Under the pieces are notes generated by a model. It was not told the DNA's origin. It saw nothing but the letters and a program-made list of their open reading frames with translations, and searched no databases. DNA of 8,207 nt from the NCBI GenBank assembly GCA_016206875.1, contig JACQQR010000022.1:1-8207 (forward strand), read 5' to 3'. The stretch's first letter is position 1. Each line of letters opens with the position of its first letter. Positions 3,999 through 8,207 of this stretch are shown one piece after another. The position numbers and the translations under genes are program-made. The DNA comes from Candidatus Omnitrophota bacterium (lineage in GTDB: Bacteria > Omnitrophota > Omnitrophia > Omnitrophales > JACROU01).

Positions 3999-5714
3999 TC
4001 ATTTTCTGCGGGCAAGAAATTTTTCTATTTGCGATGGAGATAAGGTGTTTACAACATCTTTTTTCTCGAGCCACCCTTTGCGGGCTATGCCAACGCCGTA
4101 AACAACATCCTGTAAACCTCCTAATGAATGCGCGTCGGGATTAATGGAAACCAGCACTCCTTTTTCTTTCACTGCGCGCAAATGACGCCAATCGAGATCC
4201 AAACGGCTGGGATGGGCATTGACTTCCATTACCACTCCGTTTTTTTTTGCCGCGTCAAATAATCTCACGAAATCCACTTCGTAGCCGGCACGCTGGAGCA
4301 ACAATCGTCCGGTGGGGTGGCCCAAAAAAGTAAGATACTTATTTTCCATGGCCCGCTCAATGCGCTCGGTCATTTGCGCTGCCGGCAAATTGAATTTGCT
4401 GTGAATCGATCCGATGACAAAGTCCAGTTGGGCTAAGATTGAATCCGGATAGTCCAGGCGGCCGTCCGGCAAAATATCGGATTCCACGCCGCGGAAAATC
4501 CGGATCTTAGAAAATTTTTGAATGCTTTCAATTTCTTTCCATTGTTTGCGAAGCCGCGAGGGCTCAAGTCCGTGGGCATAATGAGCCGACTGACTGTGAT
4601 CGGAAATGCCGACATATTCATAGCCCAGCTCTTCGGCATAGGCAATCATCTTTCGAAGCGGGGCCGTGCCGTCGCTCGCATCGGAGTGCACGTGAAATAT
4701 TCCGCGTATATCTTCGCTACGCACAAGCTGAGGGATGTCACGCTTCATGGCCCATTCAATTTCTCCGTCGTTCTCGCGCAGCTCCGGGGGAATGGGCCGC
4801 AAGCCAACGGCCTTAAAGATATCCGCTTCTTCGCGCACGGGCATGCGCCTCCCATTTTTAAAAACACCATATTCATTGATTTTGATATGGTGTTTTTTTG
4901 CAAGGGTGCGCACAGCCACATTATGGTCTTTGCTTCCCGTAAAATAATAAAGCGCCGTGGGAAATTCCGTCTCACGAACCGTACGAAGGTCGCACGGCAT
5001 GCCGGATTGAAGAAGAATAGTGGATTTCGTCTCACCGCTGGCCACGACATGAGAGGCTTCCGGATAATGCACGAATGCCCGATGAATGACAGCATTGTCT
5101 TTTGCCGTAACCAAAATATCGATGTCATGCACCACTTCTTTAAAGCGCCGCACACTGCCCGCCGCTTCTATTTTTAAAACACCGGGCTGCCGCTTCAGAT
5201 AGGCCAGCATCCTCCCGCTTTCTTCCCTCGCCTTGCTGATGAGAAACTGGCCGGCGCTTTTTTGAAGCTGCCGGATGCCGCGCAAAATATTTTCTTGCGT
5301 TTTTGCCCCCAAAGTTTTTACCTTAGCTAAGCGGTTTCGCTCGCAAGCCTCTTGGAGTTCCTGAATGGATTTGATTTTTAGCTTGTCATAAAGAAGTTGA
5401 ATGCGTTTGCTTCCCAGGCCGGGAATATGAAACAAATCGAACAGGGTGGGCGGAAATTCTTTTGTAAGCTTCTCGTATTCAAGGCACTTCCCTGTTTCGT
5501 AAAGCTCATGCAGTATGCGCGCAATATGACCTTTGCCGATACCCTTTAAAGTTTCAAGGGCGCCGCTCGTGATCAATGTGTTCAAGTCGGCGCTCTGGCC
5601 TTCAAGAATGCGTGCCGCATTTTCGAAGGCAAGAATCTTGAATCTATTTTCTTGGCGAAGTTCCAGCAGCACCGCAATTTGCTTCAAGATGCTTACCGCG
5701 TGATCTGTATCCAT
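3999..5714 (-). CDS. polX: Bacterial DNA polymerase X with C-terminal PHP domain
   Basis: PolX fills short gaps in base-excision and break repair, and its PHP domain provides metal-dependent 3'-5' exonuclease or AP-endonuclease activity. The 571-residue length matches bacterial PolX. Domain order: an N-terminal 8-kDa-like domain with a helix-hairpin-helix at GIGKG (58-62), a second HhH at IPGLGSKR (97-104), the nucleotidyltransferase palm with AGSVRR (185-190) and the metal-binding pair Asp197/Asp199 in HDIDILV plus Asp242 in CDLR, and the PHP domain from about 335. PHP ligands are visible: HVHSD (His341, His343, Asp345), SDH (372-373), Glu411 in RGVESD, His438, His466 in GHPTGR, and DAH (526-528). 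Both active sites look intact. The ATG at 5712-5714 is preceded by GAGGGGG, which overlaps the spoIID stop region; an in-frame extension of 61 codons upstream overlaps spoIID and lacks PolX homology. It is the last gene of the operon. Confidence 0.96.
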   Translation of the reverse strand: MDTDHAVSILKQIAVLLELRQENRFKILAFENAARILEGQSADLNTLITSGALETLKGIGKGHIARILHELYETGKCLEYEKLTKEFPPTLFDLFHIPGLGSKRIQLLYDKLKIKSIQELQEACERNRLAKVKTLGAKTQENILRGIRQLQKSAGQFLISKAREESGRMLAYLKRQPGVLKIEAAGSVRRFKEVVHDIDILVTAKDNAVIHRAFVHYPEASHVVASGETKSTILLQSGMPCDLRTVRETEFPTALYYFTGSKDHNVAVRTLAKKHHIKINEYGVFKNGRRMPVREEADIFKAVGLRPIPPELRENDGEIEWAMKRDIPQLVRSEDIRGIFHVHSDASDGTAPLRKMIAYAEELGYEYVGISDHSQSAHYAHGLEPSRLRKQWKEIESIQKFSKIRIFRGVESDILPDGRLDYPDSILAQLDFVIGSIHSKFNLPAAQMTERIERAMENKYLTFLGHPTGRLLLQRAGYEVDFVRLFDAAKKNGVVMEVNAHPSRLDLDWRHLRAVKEKGVLVSINPDAHSLGGLQDVVYGVGIARKGWLEKKDVVNTLSPSQIEKFLARRK

Positions 5715-5717
5715 CAA

Positions 5718-5724
5718 CCCCCTC
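5718..5724 (-). promoter_or_regulatory. Ribosome binding site that fixes the polX start
   Basis: GAGGGGG on the minus strand lies 3-4 nt before the ATG at 5714 and overlaps the TGA of the upstream spoIID-like gene. This supports coupled translation and the 571-residue start rather than the 632-codon extension. Confidence 0.55.
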
Positions 5725-6973
5725 ACCCGCCAAACCAACTTTGAATCGTGCCGACTGTTTTTGAAAACCAGTTTTCTTCCGATGCGTGAAGCGGCGAAAC
5801 ATAAGCCTGCGTCATTTGGATTCCGGGATAATAAAACCGCAAAATGGCTTCGTGCATCCAACCGCGCTCCGCCATGGTTTTCGTTCCCCACTGACACATG
5901 CCTACGCCGTGCCCCCAGCCTTTGCCCGCAACAAACAATTTGCCGCCTGAAGTTTGAAATTTAGCCAGCGTGCTTCGAATTTTTTCGGCTCCAACGAACA
6001 AACGAAAATCGCTGGAAAGCATTTTGCGCACACCGGCGGAGTGGTGAATGGCCAAATTTTTCACGCGGCCCGAGCGATCGTAATCTAATGCCTCAACACG
6101 CGTAATCGGCCCAAAACGATAACCGTGCGCATTGAGTTTATTGCGGACGTCTTCCAAACTCACCTCTGTTTTCCAAGAATCATATTTGGAGCCGGCGCAA
6201 AATCCGCAAGTTACGCCTGAAAGCGGCCGCGCCGGCGAGGCATTCCACACAGAATCCACGCGGGTAGTGCGGCCTCCGCAAGAAGAATGAAAGTAACCGG
6301 CTACGAGCAGGCCCCGGTACGTCATCACCTGCCCGCTCGTGGCCTCTACGGCTTCCGAGGCCCGGGAATTTTCCGAAGATTTTCCGCCATACACCTGGCT
6401 TGTAACATCGCTGGTCAAAAAATATGCGGCATTCGGATTTTTAAGCGCCTGAAACATGGCAAAGGTGCGCGCCGCCACGGCTTGAGCTTGTAACGCTTCC
6501 ATAGGCCAGCGCGGGTCTACTTCTTTGGGTAGCACGCCTTTTAAATATTCATCCAAATTGATTTCATTCACCAAAAGCAATTTGCCGCGCGCGTTTTTTT
6601 GAACGCGCAGCCGCGCACGGTACGTTTTCCCTTCGATTTGAATCATCTCGTCTTCAGCCGTCACGTGGAAATAGGGCAATCGGATCAGCCTCCCGTCAAT
6701 TTGAATTCCTTCAGGCGTTGTATGGATGATAATATTTTTTTGGGTCACCCCCTGGGCCAATAAATCTCCGGTCACCGGATGCTTCACTTGATACGGCGAA
6801 GAGAATTCCACATGGGCCTGCTCTACATTTTGAAGCACTGCTACACGCATCACAGGAACTTCGGGCGAAGAGAGCGGAAGGGAAATTGTTGTGCGGATGG
6901 GGCCCCCGGCGGCCAGAGAAATACCGTGGGCAACCAAACAGAAAAACACCGTGAGGGAATAAATTTTTTGCAT
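5723..6973 (-). CDS. SpoIID/LytB domain protein, probable secreted lytic transglycosylase
   Basis: SpoIID cleaves the glycan of peptidoglycan after stem peptides are removed; homologues outside spore formers act in cell-wall remodelling or division. The 416-residue product begins with a signal peptide (about residues 1-22, hydrophobic core YSLTVFFCLVAHGISLA, probable cleavage near LAAG). The SpoIID domain follows: LDEYLKGVLPKEV at 140-152 with the catalytic-type Glu151, ALQAQAVAARTFA at 160-172, SDVTSQVYGG at 188-197, HSSCGGRT at 229-236, and the strong GKGWGHGVGMCQWG at 350-363 with the FYYPG ending at 380-384. Cys232 with CGFC (256-259) and His229 looks like the zinc site of the Cys-type members. 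The TAA of the HAD gene lies 1 nt before its ATG (TAACATG) and it has no Shine-Dalgarno sequence, so translation is probably coupled. No other sporulation gene is nearby, so sporulation should not be inferred. Confidence 0.93.
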   Translation of the reverse strand: MQKIYSLTVFFCLVAHGISLAAGGPIRTTISLPLSSPEVPVMRVAVLQNVEQAHVEFSSPYQVKHPVTGDLLAQGVTQKNIIIHTTPEGIQIDGRLIRLPYFHVTAEDEMIQIEGKTYRARLRVQKNARGKLLLVNEINLDEYLKGVLPKEVDPRWPMEALQAQAVAARTFAMFQALKNPNAAYFLTSDVTSQVYGGKSSENSRASEAVEATSGQVMTYRGLLVAGYFHSSCGGRTTRVDSVWNASPARPLSGVTCGFCAGSKYDSWKTEVSLEDVRNKLNAHGYRFGPITRVEALDYDRSGRVKNLAIHHSAGVRKMLSSDFRLFVGAEKIRSTLAKFQTSGGKLFVAGKGWGHGVGMCQWGTKTMAERGWMHEAILRFYYPGIQMTQAYVSPLHASEENWFSKTVGTIQSWFGG

Positions 6974-6974
6974 G

Positions 6975-7580
6975 TTAAATCAAAATTCCCGCTTCGGAAA
7001 ATTCTTGCTTCAATTGCCGGGCCGAACGGAAAACCGTTGCGCGCAAGCCCATGGCCCGCGCGCTTTTCACATTCGTTTCCAAATCATCCACAAAAAATAT
7101 TTCGTTCGGCTCAAAACCGGTTGAGCGAATCACCTGTTCGTATATTTTTGGGTCGGGCTTTTGGCACTTCAGCCGGAAGGAAAGAAAATATTTGTCTATC
7201 AAACTTAAAAATCCGAATTTGGGGCGTAGGAACTCAAAATGCCATTCATTGGTGTTGGAAAGCGCCCACACCGGATAATTCTTTTTGACCTCTCCCACAA
7301 GCTCTTCCATTTCCTTTTTTGCCGAGAAAATATCGCACCAAAAATCGCGGAAAAGCCCGGGCCCGCACTGTAACCCCAGCTCTCCGGCCGCTGTTTCAAA
7401 AAACTCTTCGGAAGAAATTTTTCCTTCCGTGTACGCCACATCCAAAGGAGAGTTCAGGAAATAGCGCATGAGCTCGCTTGTTGAGATTTTAGAATACTCA
7501 TGAAGACGGGAAAGAAAAATATTGGGCTCGTAATCGACAAGCACGTTTCCCAAATCAAATAAAATTGCGCGAATAGCCAT
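6975..7580 (-). CDS. HAD-superfamily phosphatase (subfamily IA, YihX-like)
   Basis: HAD phosphatases transfer a phosphoryl group to an active-site Asp and hydrolyse it; YihX-type members act on sugar phosphates such as glucose 1-phosphate, but the substrate here is unknown. From the ATG at 7578-7580 the protein has 201 residues. Motif I is LFDLGNVLVD with nucleophile Asp9; the usual second Asp is Gly11, as is common in the DLGNV group. Motif II is ALSNTN (Ser108), motif III is KCQKPDP (Lys141), and motif IV is FFVDDLETNV (Asp165, Asp166). A helical cap domain occupies about residues 16-95. An in-frame extension of 17 codons upstream overlaps the DUF4149 gene and has no HAD sequence, so the later start is preferred; it lies 4 nt after the upstream stop without a clear Shine-Dalgarno sequence. 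Confidence 0.93.
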   Translation of the reverse strand: MAIRAILFDLGNVLVDYEPNIFLSRLHEYSKISTSELMRYFLNSPLDVAYTEGKISSEEFFETAAGELGLQCGPGLFRDFWCDIFSAKKEMEELVGEVKKNYPVWALSNTNEWHFEFLRPKFGFLSLIDKYFLSFRLKCQKPDPKIYEQVIRSTGFEPNEIFFVDDLETNVKSARAMGLRATVFRSARQLKQEFSEAGILI

Positions 7581-7584
7581 AATA

Positions 7585-8055
7585 TTAAGAAAGGAAGAGC
7601 GCGCCCAAGCCCGACAGTAAAATGGCCACATGGATGATCACTGAAATTTTGTGCCAGCGTTTGAATTCAAGCAGCTTGGGATCAGACTCTGTCACCGTAT
7701 CAAATTGAATTTGCTCTCGAATGAGCCGCAAGCGTTTCGTGACCACGGCGCTATGAAACACGGCCAGTACCACCATATCAAAAATGAGCAAATAGCGGAT
7801 GACCACGGGCGTATCCATGTTTTCCCATAGCCTCAAAATCAGCGCGGAAGAAACCAAAAGTATGACCATGCACACAAGCTCGATCACCGCAAAACGGCGA
7901 TGAACGCGCACGGCCACTTCTCCGGCTTGCGCGCGCGAAGAAAGCGTTTTAAATAAAATAGGCGCCACCACAAATCCAATAGTCATAATGCCGCCCAGCC
8001 AGGCAATTAATGAAAGGTGATAAAAAAAACTTACGGTTTGATAAGCAATATCCAT
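7585..8055 (-). CDS. DUF4149 (TMEM205-like) integral membrane protein
   Basis: A 156-residue membrane protein with four hydrophobic segments at about residues 7-33, 56-76, 84-104 and 136-155. The first contains WLGGIMTIGFVVAPILFKTL, which with the following AGEVAVRVHRRF matches the DUF4149 pattern (WxGGxxxxxxxxxPxLFxxL...AGxxxxxxFxRF). A charged loop (LRLIREQIQFDTVTESDPK) separates helices 3 and 4. The biochemical function of the family is unknown. The ATG at 8053-8055 has a good ribosome binding site (AGGGGG). It is the first gene of the operon with the HAD phosphatase, SpoIID and PolX; an envelope role alongside SpoIID is plausible but is inference. Confidence 0.88.
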   Translation of the reverse strand: MDIAYQTVSFFYHLSLIAWLGGIMTIGFVVAPILFKTLSSRAQAGEVAVRVHRRFAVIELVCMVILLVSSALILRLWENMDTPVVIRYLLIFDMVVLAVFHSAVVTKRLRLIREQIQFDTVTESDPKLLEFKRWHKISVIIHVAILLSGLGALFLS

Positions 8056-8060
8056 TCTTT

Positions 8061-8066
8061 CCCCCT
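8061..8066 (-). promoter_or_regulatory. Ribosome binding site of the DUF4149 gene
   Basis: AGGGGG on the minus strand lies 5 nt before the ATG at 8053-8055, inside a purine-rich leader. It supports the start and marks the head of the four-gene operon. The 40 nt further upstream are A/T-rich; I cannot name a promoter there with confidence. Confidence 0.65.
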
Positions 8067-8110
8067 TTTTTTACCGAAAAAATCAACAAAAGAAAAAGTC
8101 AAAAGCAAAA

Positions 8111-8199
8111 GTGACAGTCACCCGAGGTGACAGTCACTACTTACCTCACCTCAGTCAGTGACTGTCACTACCTACCTCACCTCAGTCAGTGACTGTCAC
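8111..8199. repeat. REP/REPIN-like cluster of GTGACAGTCAC palindromes with a 31-nt tandem repeat
   Basis: Four 11-nt near-palindromes occur: GTGACAGTCAC at 8111-8121 and 8127-8137 (plus-strand sense), and GTGACTGTCAC, its reverse complement, at 8158-8168 and 8189-8199. The second pair belongs to two tandem 31-nt units (8138-8168 and 8169-8199) that differ at one base and share the linker CCTCACCTCAGTCA. The cluster precedes the DUF4149 operon and may continue past 8207. Opposed palindrome pairs are a feature of REPINs, which depend on RAYT (IS200-like Y1) transposases. The cluster could also act as an operator or RNA hairpin set in the operon leader. Confidence 0.8.
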
Positions 8200-8207
8200 T
8201 TTAGTGA

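Noticed and set aside
4518..5177. A long plus-strand open frame of 219 codons inside polX
   Set aside because: It is a shadow of the conserved polX coding sequence and matches no protein pattern I know.
5715..5897. A 61-codon N-terminal extension of PolX
   Set aside because: It overlaps the conserved C-terminal coding region of the SpoIID-like gene and lacks PolX sequence; the ATG at 5714 has a ribosome binding site and gives the family length.
5723..6973. Evidence for endospore formation from a SpoIID homologue
   Set aside because: SpoIID/LytB domains are widespread in non-spore-forming bacteria, and no other sporulation gene is present in the window.
7581..7631. A 17-codon N-terminal extension of the HAD phosphatase
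   Set aside because: It overlaps the DUF4149 gene and precedes the HAD motif I start expected at MAIRAILFDLG.

Overview
The window is a chromosomal segment of about 48% GC (estimated by eye) in which every recognisable gene lies on the minus strand. The mix is typical of an uncultivated Gram-negative-like bacterium: a Cys-type SpoIID/LytB protein, a bacterial PolX with a PHP domain, a DUF4149 membrane protein, endonuclease V, QueA, a tRNA-Arg without an encoded CCA, and many small palindromic extragenic repeats. A lineage such as Omnitrophota is a guess from general resemblance; no marker in the window proves it.

Layout, in transcription order (high to low coordinates): (1) 8207-8056, a cluster of GTGACAGTCAC palindromes in opposing orientations, including two 31-nt tandem units, followed by the ribosome binding site of the first gene. 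(2) 8055-3999, a compact four-gene operon: DUF4149 membrane protein, HAD phosphatase, SpoIID-type cell-wall protein and PolX repair polymerase/nuclease, with gaps of 4, 1 and 8 nt. (3) 3998-3597, hairpins including a likely terminator, tRNA-Arg(CCG), another hairpin, and the leader of the next gene. (4) 3596-1671, an accessory block: a DUF1016/YhcG PDDEXK nuclease carrying an internal 60-nt palindromic duplication, then 3 nt later the collapsed remains of a type I-C CRISPR-Cas adaptation module. (5) 1633-1, housekeeping genes: endonuclease V (nfi), a single-pass membrane protein of unknown function, a 47-nt inverted repeat, and the first 51 codons of queA.

The most interesting part is the CRISPR remnant. 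Cas4 runs in frame into an N-terminal piece of Cas1. That frame stops at a junction with a central piece of Cas1 in another frame, and this piece ends at its Arg-Ser codons exactly where one complete 32-nt type I-C CRISPR repeat begins. The repeat lies 38 nt before the nfi start codon. No spacer between two repeats, Cas2, Cas3, Cas5, Cas7 or Cas8c is present. The simplest reading is successive deletions that compressed a cas4-cas1-cas2-array locus into about 760 bp, leaving an open 189-codon Cas4::Cas1 chimera. I see a decayed known system with unusual junctions, plus intragenic and extragenic palindromic elements, rather than a clearly new working system.
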